DNA from: an uncultured Hyphomicrobiales bacterium | GTDB lineage: Bacteria > Pseudomonadota > Alphaproteobacteria > Rhizobiales > Beijerinckiaceae | Direction: 5' to 3' | DNA length: 34,214 bases | Assembly (NCBI GenBank): GCA_903902915.1 | Contig: CAIUWR010000023.1 | Location: forward strand, 1 to 34,214 | Shown here: positions 8,187 through 15,942 of the stretch, one piece after another | How the letters are laid out: each line of letters opens with the position of its first letter | How positions within the stretch are numbered: position 1 is the first letter of the stretch | Notes under the pieces: model-generated | The model's database searches: none | The model's input: only the letters and a program-made list of their open reading frames with translations | What the model was told of the DNA's origin: nothing | Position numbers and translations under genes: made by a program

Positions 8187-8681
8187 TCAGTGATGGTGGT
8201 GCATGTCGCCGGTCGCGGGGGCCATGGCGGCGCCAACGCCCTGCACCACAAACTCGACCTCGGCCTTGCCCGCCTTGGCGAATTCGAGCTGCGCCCTGAA
8301 ATGCTCACCTTCCTTGAGGCCGCCCTTCAGGCCGGTGAGCATCAGGTGATAGCCGCCCGGCTTCAACTCGACGCTCTCGCCCGGCTTCACGGCGAGGCCG
8401 TCCGGCAATTCACGCATCTTCATCACCCCGTTGTCCATGTTCATCTCATGGACCTCGATTTTGTCGGCGACGTCGGCGGAGCCGCCGATCAGGCGGTCGG
8501 CCTCGGCGCCGTGATTGGTGACAGTCAGATAGCCTGCTCCCACCTGCGCGCCGGCTGGCGTTGCGCGCGCCCAGGCTTGCGTGACCTCGATTGGCGAGGG
8601 CGCTGCTTGTTGGGCGCGTGCCGCAGGAGCCTGCGCCAGCAGAGCGATGGTGGCGGCGGTCAGAAGGTTGGTGAGGCGCAT
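8187..8681 (-). CDS. Copper chaperone PCu(A)C family protein
   Basis: A periplasmic Cu(I)-binding protein of about 164 residues that delivers copper to the CuA site of cytochrome oxidase in studied homologues. Features: a signal peptide (LLTAATIALLAQAPAARA) and ITVTQAWARATPAG-like opening here read as IEVTQAWARATPAG. Further on, the metal motif HEMNMDNGVMKM is followed about 25 residues later by GGYHLML, which gives the H-x-M/M and H-x-M ligands. A His-rich tail, GDMHHHH, may add metal affinity. The ATG at 8681 is used; a TTG six codons upstream is possible. Next to it on the minus strand is the MarR regulator upstream, 37 bp away. Confidence 0.93.
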   Translation of the reverse strand: MRLTNLLTAATIALLAQAPAARAQQAAPSPIEVTQAWARATPAGAQVGAGYLTVTNHGAEADRLIGGSADVADKIEVHEMNMDNGVMKMRELPDGLAVKPGESVELKPGGYHLMLTGLKGGLKEGEHFRAQLEFAKAGKAEVEFVVQGVGAAMAPATGDMHHHH

Positions 8682-8718
8682 GGAGACAGTCGCTTTCAAA
8701 TCAGTCGCACAAGTTGAG

Positions 8719-9354
8719 TTAGGGCCGAGCGATGCGCGGCGCGCGCGTCGGCGTGGAGGAAGCTGCGCGAGAGGGAGCCGGCTCGCCTCGGGCCAGCCGG
8801 GCCAACTCGCGGGTCGACGGGACGCGTCTGCGCTCGTTGGCGGAGTCCTCTTCGTAAATGGCGAGGTTCTGGATCATCAGATGCAGGCCGCGGCGCATGA
8901 TGGAGATCTCATCCGGGCTCAGCCCGGCGACCGCCATGCCGTTGATCTCCTCGGCGAGCGGCACCAGCTTGTCGCGCATGGCCCGGCCTTCGTCGGTGAG
9001 GAACACATAGATGTTCTTGCGATTGTCCGGCTTCCGCTGGCGGGTCACATAGCCCAGCTTCTCCATGGCGTGGAGGGCTGCGAAGGCGGTGGGCTCCATG
9101 ACCCCGGCCAGATCGCTCAGCTCGCGCTGCGTCAAACCTTCGCGCACCCACAAGATGCGTAGAAAGGTCCAGTGCCCGGAGGCCACGCCATGTTCGGCCA
9201 GACGCATTTGCAGGCAACGACCAAGCCCCCGCCGCGCATCGCGCACCAGATGGGCCAGCCGGTCGTCCGGCACCGCCGCATGCCATTCGAGAATGGCCTG
9301 TGTGACCCCGGGGCGGGGCGGCTCGTTGGTGGTTGGCTTCGAAGGGTCGCTCAT
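8719..9354 (-). CDS. MarR family transcriptional regulator
   Basis: A 211-residue winged-helix repressor-type protein. GHWTFLRILWVREGLTQREL followed by AGVMEPTAFAALHAMEKLGY (about residues 60-103) is the helix-turn-helix, and the wing is RQRKPDNRKNIYVFLTDEGR. Members bind phenolic or other aromatic ligands and respond by leaving DNA. AAGGG lies 6 nt before the ATG. It heads a minus-strand run with the copper chaperone and ThDP enzyme, so it may regulate them; the C-terminal 35 residues are Arg/Pro/Ser-rich and probably disordered. Ligand unknown. Confidence 0.9.
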   Translation of the reverse strand: MSDPSKPTTNEPPRPGVTQAILEWHAAVPDDRLAHLVRDARRGLGRCLQMRLAEHGVASGHWTFLRILWVREGLTQRELSDLAGVMEPTAFAALHAMEKLGYVTRQRKPDNRKNIYVFLTDEGRAMRDKLVPLAEEINGMAVAGLSPDEISIMRRGLHLMIQNLAIYEEDSANERRRVPSTRELARLARGEPAPSRAASSTPTRAPRIARP

Positions 9355-9510
9355 GGAGCCCTTATAAACGCCCAGCCTGCCGAGTGCGACCAGAAAAGCC
9401 CGAACTAAGCTTGGCTATGATGGCGGCGCGCGCTGTTGCGCATCACCCGATTCGGGCTGACCCGAGCGGCTGCGCTGACGTCACGCAGAGGGCGGATGAC
9501 GCCGCAATAG

Positions 9511-9540
9511 TGAAAAACCGGGCTAGGGCCCGGTTTTTCA
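9511..9540 (-). terminator. Intrinsic terminator after tRNA-Pro
   Basis: Perfect 13-bp arms, TGAAAAACCGGGC and GCCCGGTTTTTCA, around a 4-nt loop, giving a U-run at the stem base on either strand. It lies 21 bp beyond the 3' end of the tRNA-Pro gene on the minus strand. It is symmetric, so it may also block transcription entering from the left. Confidence 0.85.
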
Positions 9541-9561
9541 TCGGCTATTTCTGGATTTTGA

Positions 9562-9638
9562 TGGTCGGAGTGATAGGATTCGAACCTACGACCCCCTCGT
9601 TCCGAACAAGGTACGCTACCAGACTGCGCTACACTCCG
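9562..9638 (-). tRNA. tRNA-Pro (anticodon CGG)
   Basis: A 77-nt cloverleaf with encoded CCA. Acceptor CGGAGTG pairs with CACTCCG; the D-arm reads GCGCAGTCTGGTAGCG; the anticodon stem CCTTG/CGAGG encloses TTCGGAA, giving anticodon CGG (complement at 9602-9604); the T-loop is GGTTCGAATCC-like (TAGGTTCGAATCCTA). The C at position 1 is a proline tRNA feature. Confidence 0.97.
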
Positions 9639-9669
9639 ACAGTTCCCGCCGTTCAGCGAGAACGCGAGC

Positions 9670-9698
9670 CTTATAGACTCGCCAGCTTGGGGTAGCAA
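9670..9698 (-). promoter_or_regulatory. Sigma70-type promoter of tRNA-Pro
   Basis: On the minus strand TTGCTA, a 17-bp spacer, then TATAAG, ending 31 bp before the tRNA 5' end. The spacing and position are right for a housekeeping promoter. Confidence 0.55.
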
Positions 9699-9832
9699 GG
9701 GGGCGGCGGACGCCTTGGCGTAGATTTGCGGACGCATTGGCGGTGATTTGTGCAAAAGGCCCGGATGGTCGGGCCGAGCCTCTCGGCCATCCGTGAATCA
9801 TCGCCTCGAACGGGAAAACTCACGCCGGGGAG

Positions 9833-9861
9833 TTGCAGCCCGGCAAGCCGCGCCTTATGGT
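9833..9861 (+). promoter_or_regulatory. Sigma70-type promoter of tRNA-Gln
   Basis: TTGCAG, a 17-bp spacer, TATGGT, ending 39 bp before the tRNA start. Good -35 and spacing, moderate -10. Confidence 0.5.
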
Positions 9862-9900
9862 CCGCCCGCCTGCAAGGGCAGCGCGGCGCTAGTCGCGCGT

Positions 9901-9975
9901 TGGGGCGTCGCCAAGCGGTAAGGCAGTGGATTTTGATTCCACCATGCGGAGGTTCGAATCCTCCCGCCCCAGCCA
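9901..9975 (+). tRNA. tRNA-Gln (anticodon TTG)
   Basis: A 75-nt cloverleaf with encoded CCA. Acceptor TGGGGCG pairs with CGCCCCA; the D-arm is GCCAAGCGGTAAGGC; the anticodon stem GTGGA/TCCAC encloses TTTTGAT, giving TTG; the T-arm is GGAGGTTCGAATCCTCC. The recombinase cassette begins a few hundred bases downstream. Confidence 0.97.
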
Positions 9976-10013
9976 CGCATTCTCGTTATTTGGCCCAGCC
10001 ACGGGTCTCCGCA

Positions 10014-10041
10014 GAAAAGCCCGCGTTTGCGGGGGATTTTC
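10014..10041 (+). terminator. Hairpin terminator after tRNA-Gln
   Basis: CCCGC-GTTT-GCGGG core with flanking GAAAA and TTTTC that can extend the stem across a small internal loop. It starts 39 bp after the tRNA 3' end and gives a short U-run (ATTTTC). Confidence 0.55.
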
Positions 10042-10327
10042 GCGTGGTTTGTCGTCTGGGAGACACGCGGAGACCGAAATTGGCGGCTGTGGCAGGCTAA
10101 CTTAGGCCTCGGTCTCCGGTAGCGATTTTTGAATCTCCGGAATTTATGGATCCCTTGGACGAAAGAGCATCGTTTCTATCCCGACGGGGAATGCGCGAGT
10201 CTCCGTCGATTCGGCTTTCGGGCTCTCGTTCAGTTCTGGGTCTCGTTTTCTCAGGTGGGGTCAACGCACTGAATGTGAGGGCCTTCGATTTCAGGGTTAG
10301 CCGCAGCGCCAAAGGCGATGCTTTCCA
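10042..10327. other. Non-coding left flank of the recombinase cassette
   Basis: No gene is supported between the tRNA-Gln terminator and the recombinase stop. The left attachment junction should lie here. I could not find a repeat shared with the right flank (13037-13317) by eye. Confidence 0.45.
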
Positions 10328-11893
10328 TCACCCTTGGAGGAAGGCCTTTTCCTGGGCTGCCCAGCTATGAGGCAGGGCGCGGGCGAGGCCCGAGGCTGTC
10401 AAGCTTGCGGGCGCGGCGCCATCGATGATCGCGGTGACGATCCGAGGCGAGAGATAGGCGAGCGGCGCTAAGTATCTGACGTGGCGAACCGCGAGGTTCT
10501 CGGTCGCTGCGATCGCTTCAAAGGAAGTGATCTTGCCAGTGAGGATCTGATCCATCCACCGCCGCGATCTTGAGATGGCGCTCAGAAGTGTATCTCGCGT
10601 TGTAGCGTCGATGGTTCCTTTGTCATGGCTAGGCCCAAGACGAGTTAAGCCCTTCTTGCAAGGAACCTTTGGTGCGAAAGGCAGCGACAAGGCTAGTTTA
10701 GGCTCGCTTTGGTCCCCGGAGATGCAGAGCTTGAGATCCAGATTGGCTCGATGAACGGTAACGCCTTTGAGATGCAGCCTGATCAGTTCGCTTTCGTCTA
10801 GGTTGTCTTGGGGAGGTACTCTTTCCCGAAGTGCAGAAATTACGATGGCTTCGATGTCGGGAGCAGAAACGCGCTTCACCGATCCAGCGGCAGCTTTGCG
10901 CCCTTGCAGCAGGGCATGAGAGACATAATAGCGGTAGCGGACCCCCTTCTTGTTCGCGTGGCTTGGGGTCATGGGATTGCCGCGATCATCGAAGATCAGA
11001 CCAGTCAGCATGGCAGGAGTTGGCGACCTGGCGAGCCTACGCTTGACAGCCACATCCGCCAGTTGCGCTTGTACGGCATCGAACAGATCGCGATCCAGAA
11101 TGGGTTGGTGCTCGCCTTGATGTGTTTCTCCCTGAAAGACGACAACGCCGATGTAGAACCGGTTCTTCAGCAGATGCGCCAGTGGTCCCACCCAAAAGCG
11201 GTCTGCGGCGATGGTCCTGCCATTTGAAAGGAGCCTCGGTCGCGGCTTGATCCCCTCCTGCTCAAGAGAGGACGCCAGTTCGCCAATAGATCCTATGCGG
11301 AGGTAGTCAGCGAAGATCTTGCGCTCGAGTGCTGCTTCTTCCGGGACGATCTCAAGCTTCTTGTCGACGCTACGGTAGCCAAGCGGGACAGGGCCGCCGA
11401 CCCAAATGCCGCGACGCTTGGACGCTGCGATCTTGTCTCGGACACGCTCGCCAATGACCTCTCGCTCGAACTGGGCAAAGGATAGGAGCACATTCAGGGT
11501 CAGTCTCCCCATGCTCGATGTTGTGTTGAATGATTGGGTCACGGAGACGAAGGAGACGTCGGATGCGTCGAAAAGTTCGACCAGTTTGGCGAAGTCGGCG
11601 AGCGAACGAGTGAGCCTGTCTACCTTGTAGACGACGATGATGTCGATCTTCCGGGCTCGCACTTGGTCCAGAAGCGATTGAAGGGCAGGCCGGATGAGGG
11701 AGGCGCCCGAGAAAGCCCCATCATCGAAGTGACCGGGAACGAGCGTCCAGCCCTCATGGGCCTGGCTCTTGATATAGGCCTCGCAGGCTTCCCGCTGTGC
11801 GTCGAGGGAGTTGAAGGCGAGATCGAGGTTATGATCGGTGGACTTGCGTGTGTAGATGGCGCAGCGCATCGGCTTGATAATGGGTGGCTTCAT
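10328..11893 (-). CDS. Large serine recombinase (site-specific integrase)
   Basis: A 521-residue protein. The N-terminal resolvase domain has CAIYTRKSTD with nucleophile Ser18, and YKVDRLTRS (Arg93, Arg96). FEREVIGERVRDKI is the long helix E, then GGPVPLGY starts the recombinase domain (PF07508 type). The region LTGLIFDDRGNPMTPSHANK near residue 310 aligns with the zinc-ribbon entry but lacks the usual CxxC cysteines. Family members cut and religate DNA at attachment sites through a Ser-DNA link. The ATG overlaps the DUF2924 stop (ATGA), so translation is coupled, and AGGGA precedes it. It appears intact, so the element may still be mobile. Confidence 0.95.
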   Translation of the reverse strand: MKPPIIKPMRCAIYTRKSTDHNLDLAFNSLDAQREACEAYIKSQAHEGWTLVPGHFDDGAFSGASLIRPALQSLLDQVRARKIDIIVVYKVDRLTRSLADFAKLVELFDASDVSFVSVTQSFNTTSSMGRLTLNVLLSFAQFEREVIGERVRDKIAASKRRGIWVGGPVPLGYRSVDKKLEIVPEEAALERKIFADYLRIGSIGELASSLEQEGIKPRPRLLSNGRTIAADRFWVGPLAHLLKNRFYIGVVVFQGETHQGEHQPILDRDLFDAVQAQLADVAVKRRLARSPTPAMLTGLIFDDRGNPMTPSHANKKGVRYRYYVSHALLQGRKAAAGSVKRVSAPDIEAIVISALRERVPPQDNLDESELIRLHLKGVTVHRANLDLKLCISGDQSEPKLALSLPFAPKVPCKKGLTRLGPSHDKGTIDATTRDTLLSAISRSRRWMDQILTGKITSFEAIAATENLAVRHVRYLAPLAYLSPRIVTAIIDGAAPASLTASGLARALPHSWAAQEKAFLQG

Positions 11894-12462
11894 TTCGCGT
11901 CCCTGATGAATGCTTCGGACGGGCGGGGGCGGGGCGATGACCGTGCTTGAAAGCCTTTCTTAGCGATATTTCGATCCAAGGAAGGCTTTTCAGTCTCGAC
12001 CGCATCAGGCTGGCGATCCCGCAAGCCGAAGAAGCGCGGTCCATTCCACTTCGTCCCAGTGACCATCCGGGCGATGGTCGACAGGCTCGCATAGGTCTTT
12101 CCCTGCCAGCTAAAGCCATCGTGAACGACAGATACTTCATGCAACTTTCCTTCGTGCTCCCTCACAAGTACAGAACCTAGCTTGACCCGTTGCCGCGGGG
12201 CCTGGTCGCCCTTAGCGAGGGCATCCAGCGCCCTGCGCTGGAGTGGAGAAATGCCGCCCAGAACCTTCTCTTGCAATCGATGGGAAAGCGCCCGGGCGAG
12301 CAGGTCCTTGGTTAGCGCTGGAGGGAGATCGAGGCCTATGCACTCTCGCCATTCACCGCGCAGTTGGTCGATGGTCAGCGATGAGATCCTTGCCAGTTCG
12401 GCATCAAGGTCCAATGCAGCGGTCCGCGAACCCCGCTGCTTGGTCGTCCAATCCCGCGTCAT
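11890..12462 (-). CDS. DUF2924 domain-containing protein
   Basis: A 190-residue protein of the DUF2924 family (PF11149), found almost only next to recombinases in mobile DNA. The N-terminus, LDAELARISSLTIDQLRGEW, and the central KLGSVLVREHEGKLHEVSVV and GFSWQGKTYASLSTIARMVTGTKWNGPRFFGL segments are diagnostic. The last is a DNA-binding-like RAMA/SH3-type motif seen in many mobile-element proteins. Biochemical role unknown; it may assist recombination. It starts 4 bp after the DUF3489 stop and overlaps the recombinase start by 4 bp. The C-terminus (RSSPRPRPSEA) is basic and likely disordered. Confidence 0.9.
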   Translation of the reverse strand: MTRDWTTKQRGSRTAALDLDAELARISSLTIDQLRGEWRECIGLDLPPALTKDLLARALSHRLQEKVLGGISPLQRRALDALAKGDQAPRQRVKLGSVLVREHEGKLHEVSVVHDGFSWQGKTYASLSTIARMVTGTKWNGPRFFGLRDRQPDAVETEKPSLDRNIAKKGFQARSSPRPRPSEAFIRDAK

Positions 12463-12466
12463 CGGA

Positions 12467-13036
12467 TCAGGCCGCTGTAGTCACTTTAGCCTCACTGGCA
12501 AGCCGGTAGACGGCTCCCAGTCTGTCGTCCTTCACGCGCCCAATCTCGAAGCCCCGTTTACGCAGCCCAGTCAATGCAGCCCGGGTCGTGTGCGGCAGCC
12601 AGCCTGTCGCCTCAGCAAGGGCTTTGAGCGAGGCCCCTGCGTCTTTCGACAGCAGCGCGATCACACGGGCGAGCTTGGACCCTGAGCGTGGTTGGGCAAC
12701 AGCCTTAGTTGCCGCCGAATCGCCATGCGGTGCCGCCAACGATTGGTTGGTCACTAAAAACCCGGGGTCAGTATGAAAAGCCTCACTTTTTGCTGAGACT
12801 AGGTCCCGGCCAGCCTTGAGGATGACAAGGCTTATTGACCGTCCATCCTCAGCGTTCCGCCAGATCGGCATGCCGGGCTTTGTTAGAATCTCCCGCATCA
12901 ATTTGTGAACAACCAGAGCTTCGGAATTCTTCCTTTTCGCTGCTGCCCCCATTCGCTCTGGAACAATCGCCGCGCCGTCTTCGTGCTGGGCTGCCTGAGA
13001 AAGGACCATCAATTGGGTGTTGGTAAGGTTCGCCAT
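12467..13036 (-). CDS. DUF3489 domain-containing protein (putative winged-helix)
   Basis: A 189-residue protein. The C-terminal half, SKLARVIALLSKDAGASLKA followed by LAEATGWLPHTTRAALTGLR and KRGFEIGRVKD (about residues 118-170), is the DUF3489 domain (PF11994), which reads as a winged helix-turn-helix. The N-terminal part opens with LTNTQLMVLSQAAQ, also typical of the family. First gene of the three-gene operon, with AGGGGA before the ATG. It probably binds DNA and may control the operon or direct the recombinase; this is inference from fold and context. Confidence 0.9.
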   Translation of the reverse strand: MANLTNTQLMVLSQAAQHEDGAAIVPERMGAAAKRKNSEALVVHKLMREILTKPGMPIWRNAEDGRSISLVILKAGRDLVSAKSEAFHTDPGFLVTNQSLAAPHGDSAATKAVAQPRSGSKLARVIALLSKDAGASLKALAEATGWLPHTTRAALTGLRKRGFEIGRVKDDRLGAVYRLASEAKVTTAA

Positions 13037-13317
13037 TATTTTCCCCTATGCTGTCGACCGCATCTGCTGCCACCAGCACAACCCCGCAGTGGCTTCAGCG
13101 CCGGCGGGGTCGTGGAGGGCGAAACAATTGTCGCTCACTGACGCCATTCATTGCTCTGGGTAGGGGCGAAGTCCAGTTCAATTTTTGGCGAAGAGAATGC
13201 GGGAAACTCGAATTTGAAAAATCCAACTAGAGCATTGGGAAGCTCGAAATAGTCAACCGGTGGAGGGAAGCGGACTCGAACCGAACTCGCAGGGCGGAGG
13301 GCTGATAAACCGTTTGA
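13037..13317. other. Non-coding right flank of the cassette
   Basis: Promoter and upstream region of the DUF3489-led operon plus, presumably, the right attachment junction. At 13259-13282 the minus strand reads like a tRNA T-arm and 3' acceptor end (GGTTCGAGTCC then CCCTCCACC), but no matching 5' half or full cloverleaf can be folded. No protein-coding gene is supported. Confidence 0.45.
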
Positions 13318-13773
13318 GGTCCTCCGGGTACGCACATGCTTCATATTCTCTATAAGGGAGCGACGCCTGCAGTGACGGCGGTCATGCAGGGCGAGGTTGA
13401 TGTCCAAATTATGAACCTCGGAAACATCGCTGAATACGTAAAGAACGGTAACTTCCGCCTGATCGGAGCAGTAAGCGCAGGGCGTTCCGCGCTCCTTCCA
13501 GATCTGCCCACGGTGGCGGAAGCAGGGGTGACAGGCTTATCAACGGGGTCTTGGTGGGGACTTTTCGGCCCTTCGGGAATGCCGCCGGCGGTCGTGGAAA
13601 AGATCCGCGCATCGGTCTTGAAAGCGCTTGAATCGGAGGGAGTGAAGAAGGTTCTGGCTACGTCCACCATTCAGCCCGTCAATCTTCCTGCTGATCAATT
13701 GCCTCGCTTCATTGCGGAGGATCTCGAGAATTGGGGTCGGCAGATCAAGGCAGCGGGAATAAAGCCAGATTAA
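13318..13773 (+). pseudogene. TTT-family (Bug/TctC) binding protein, N-terminal half missing
   Basis: The remaining frame encodes about 150 residues: MLHILYKGATPAVTAVMQGE, SALLPDLPTVAEAG, WWGLFGPSGMPPAVVEKI and a C-terminal helix ending AAGIKPD. These match the C-terminal half of the roughly 320-residue extracytoplasmic binding proteins of tripartite tricarboxylate transporters. The signal peptide and the first lobe are absent; an in-frame TGA at 13315-13317 ends homology on the left, and the break faces the recombinase cassette. No ribosome site precedes the first ATG (13336). It is most likely a relic of an intact gene cut by the insertion; a short expressed product is possible but would not bind ligand. 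Confidence 0.85.
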
Positions 13774-13887
13774 CTGACATCTATAATTTATAACCCCGCA
13801 GATCTGGTCACTGTAGGCGGCTGCGTGTGAACGCCACGCCTACTAAATGTGAGATTTGTCGTGAAACATCCTAATGCGCGTCAGGGT

Positions 13888-15006
13888 TCATCGGCAGGAT
13901 AGATCCCTCAGCGGAGGAATATCCCGGAACCGCGGTGCGACATGTTGCGAGAAAAGTCGCATCGACTGTTCTGAAATATATCTGGTCTTGCCGGGCCATT
14001 CGCCGAGGAACCGGAGCAACAGGTGGTTTATGCCGGCATCGGCGAGCCGTTGCACATGAGCGGCGACCGTATCTGGGGTGCCGGCGATGACGCCGACCAT
14101 ATCGCCGCCAGCTGCATAGGACGCCTGGTTTGATTGGTCTTTCTTCGGCTTTGCGACGGGGCCGTGCATCGGTCCATTCTGCGCGATGTAATTGTCGCGC
14201 GTGACAAGATGCTCGGCGCGCGCTTCGGCCGCCAGAGCCTTCGCCTCCTCATCCGTGTTGGCCACGACTACGGCGAGCCAATCGCAGGTGCACCAGCGCA
14301 GGCACTCCTCCACTACATCCTGTGAATGGTTCGCGGCGGCCAGCGTGCTGCGATACAGGCGGATCTGGTCTTCCAGCGAGGATTCCGCGCTGAATGCGCC
14401 AAGGAAGGCGGGCCATCCTTTTTGAGCTGATGTGATGACGGAGGCGTCGCGCCCTGCGGTGCGGATGACTGTCGGGTGGCGCTTGCGATAGGGCGAAGGT
14501 GTCACGCGGCGTTTGATCGTGCCGCGGTGCAGGGGGGTCTGATAGACGAACGCAGGATCGCCGGTCTTGAAGTCCCAGAGCTTCTCGACGATTTCAAGCG
14601 TCTCCTCCGCCGCCTGGCTATTGGCGTGGTAACTCGCTTCAATGCCCATGGCGTCAGGCTCGGCGCCAGCCCAACCGCTTCCCAGCCCATAGAGGGTGCG
14701 TCCCTTCGTCAGTTGGTCGAGCAGATTCATTCCCTCGACCAGCCGAACCGGATTGTAGAAGGGCACCGAAAGGACGCCGAAACCAAGATATCGTTCGGGC
14801 GATATTTGAGGAGCGATGTAAGAGGCGAATTGGAGCGGGCTGGAATGCCAAGGCCCGCGAAAATGATGTTCAGTGAACCAGGGATTGTAACCCAGTTCGG
14901 CCGCCATCAGCGCCTGCTCGACGGCGATTCCCAGGATGCGTTCGTCCGACGCCGGGTCCTCATCGACCGGCACGTACATTGTGAGAACCATCGTTGAGAA
15001 TTCCAT
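13888..15006 (-). CDS. LLM-class flavin-dependent oxidoreductase (luciferase-like monooxygenase)
   Basis: A protein of about 372 residues with the bacterial-luciferase TIM-barrel. Signposts in order: AVEQALMAAELGYNPWFTEHHF (family motif with EHH), FASYIAPQISPERYLGFGVLSVPFYNPVRLVE, LLDQLTKGRTLYGLGSGWAGAEPDAMG, and a C-terminal HVQRLADAGINHLLLRF. Members use reduced FMN and O2 to oxidise a substrate such as an N-heterocycle, nitrilotriacetate-like or ketone compound. The start MEFSTMVL (15006) is preferred because the upstream 25 codons lack family likeness. It is divergent from the CMD-like gene and the first enzyme of the island. A partner flavin reductase is not adjacent. Confidence 0.9.
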   Translation of the reverse strand: MEFSTMVLTMYVPVDEDPASDERILGIAVEQALMAAELGYNPWFTEHHFRGPWHSSPLQFASYIAPQISPERYLGFGVLSVPFYNPVRLVEGMNLLDQLTKGRTLYGLGSGWAGAEPDAMGIEASYHANSQAAEETLEIVEKLWDFKTGDPAFVYQTPLHRGTIKRRVTPSPYRKRHPTVIRTAGRDASVITSAQKGWPAFLGAFSAESSLEDQIRLYRSTLAAANHSQDVVEECLRWCTCDWLAVVVANTDEEAKALAAEARAEHLVTRDNYIAQNGPMHGPVAKPKKDQSNQASYAAGGDMVGVIAGTPDTVAAHVQRLADAGINHLLLRFLGEWPGKTRYISEQSMRLFSQHVAPRFRDIPPLRDLSCR

Positions 15007-15206
15007 TGCGCCGATCCCATGGTTTCTTAGATCAGCGCAAATGCCGAACTTTCCTTGAACGCTATATAGATGATCGCCCATCCCGCAGAAAGCATTTTTT
15101 CGGCTAATTCGCTGGAGTTTTCATTCTTGCGTAAATCGTCTATGTGATTAGCTTGGATCGACCACAACGACGCAAGAAGCAGTCCTAATGGTTGCGGGAG
15201 TTTTCG

Positions 15207-15869
15207 ATGACAGGTTCGCAATCGCAGGGGCAATCGCCCAAGGAAACGGTTCCGGAGAAAAAGGCGACGCTACCTGCGGACGTCCACCCCGAATCGCGTT
15301 CGCGCCTTCCGCTGGTGAAGCGCGAGGACATGGATGAAAATGGTCAGAAAGCTTATGACGCGATCGTCGATCCGGACAGCCGCCTCAAGGCCCAATTGAT
15401 CGGCCCCGCCGGCATCTGGCTGAACGTGCCCGAACTGTCCCCGCATATCCGCGAGATCAACTGGTTTCTTCGGAAGAGATTCCCGCTGGATGCGAAGCTT
15501 GCTGAACTGATCATTCTGACCACGGCGCGGGAATCCGACGCCCAGATCGAATGGGCCGCCCATGAGCCCGCAGCCCTCAAGGCCGGGCTCGCCCAGAACG
15601 TCGTGGATATTGTCAAATATCGTCAACCCATCAAGGATGTCGGACCACAAGAAGCGGCCATCATCCAGTTCGCGCGCGAACTTCTCGGCGATAACCACCT
15701 GACGTCGGAAACATATGCCGAGGCGATCAAGCAGTTTGGCCAGCAGGCCGTCGTCATGATGGTTTTGTTAATGGCGAATTATTCGCAAACGGCGATCATC
15801 CTGCATGCCTTCGATCAGCAATTGCGGCCTAATTTGACGCCGCTGCTGCCTGTTGCGAATCATGACTGA
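15207..15869 (+). CDS. Carboxymuconolactone decarboxylase family protein (AhpD-like fold)
   Basis: A 220-residue helical protein. The family core runs from FPLDAKLAELIILTTARESD through IEWAAHEPAALKAGL (about residues 90-130). In place of the AhpD CxxC the segment reads E-W-A-A-H-E, so a thiol peroxidase role is unlikely; this fits the decarboxylase/hydrolase-type subgroup that acts on ring-cleavage lactones or similar. The N-terminal 40 residues are polar and rich in Lys/Glu/Pro. GGGAG stands 7 nt before the ATG. It converges on ligB with a hairpin between. In the island it could handle a downstream lactone, but the reaction is unproven. Confidence 0.85.
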   Translation: MTGSQSQGQSPKETVPEKKATLPADVHPESRSRLPLVKREDMDENGQKAYDAIVDPDSRLKAQLIGPAGIWLNVPELSPHIREINWFLRKRFPLDAKLAELIILTTARESDAQIEWAAHEPAALKAGLAQNVVDIVKYRQPIKDVGPQEAAIIQFARELLGDNHLTSETYAEAIKQFGQQAVVMMVLLMANYSQTAIILHAFDQQLRPNLTPLLPVANHD

Positions 15870-15901
15870 ACGTCTGACCGGCACGTTCGATTGATCGCCC
15901 C

Positions 15902-15932
15902 CTGAAGCCGCGAGCATGGCTCACGGCTTCAG
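15902..15932. terminator. Hairpin between convergent CMD-like and LigB-like genes
   Basis: CTGAAGCCG-C-GAGC pairs with GCTC-A-CGGCTTCAG around an ATG loop: 13 pairs with one mismatch, 32 bp after the CMD-like stop. No clear U-run on either strand, so probably a weak bidirectional terminator or mRNA 3' end structure. Confidence 0.45.
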
Positions 15933-15942
15933 AACTTGCGTC

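Larger units (their letters stand above)
10042..13317. mobile_element. Probable integrated element: serine recombinase / DUF2924 / DUF3489 cassette
   Basis: The coordinates are outer limits (end of the tRNA-Gln terminator to the start of the beheaded TTT gene); the exact ends are not identified. The coding core, 10328-13036, is a tight three-gene minus-strand operon that I recognise as a recurrent alphaproteobacterial arrangement. The right limit coincides with loss of the N-terminal half of a TTT binding protein gene, which argues that insertion or insertion-linked deletion broke it. No terminal inverted repeats were seen, as expected for serine-recombinase integration with a short crossover core. 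No cargo gene is visible beyond the two DUF proteins. Confidence 0.6.

Noticed and set aside
6780-8717. Long open frame (645 codons) on the plus strand
   Set aside because: It lies antisense to the ThDP enzyme and PCu(A)C genes, both with clear family motifs, and its His/Asp/Gly/Ala-rich translation is typical of the mirror frame of GC-rich genes.
9405-10100. Several small open frames over the tRNA genes (translations such as GVIGFEPTTPSFRTRYATRL and GGFEPPHGGIKIH)
   Set aside because: These are well-known spurious translations of tRNA-Pro and tRNA-Gln genes.
9901-13317. tRNA-Gln 3' end as the attachment site of the cassette
   Set aside because: No second copy of the tRNA-Gln 3' sequence was found at the right border, and serine recombinases rarely target tRNA genes; the adjacency may be chance.
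13135-13407. Open frame of 90 codons on the minus strand across the cassette border
   Set aside because: It spans the broken TTT gene antisense and the tRNA-like segment; the translation is not protein-like.
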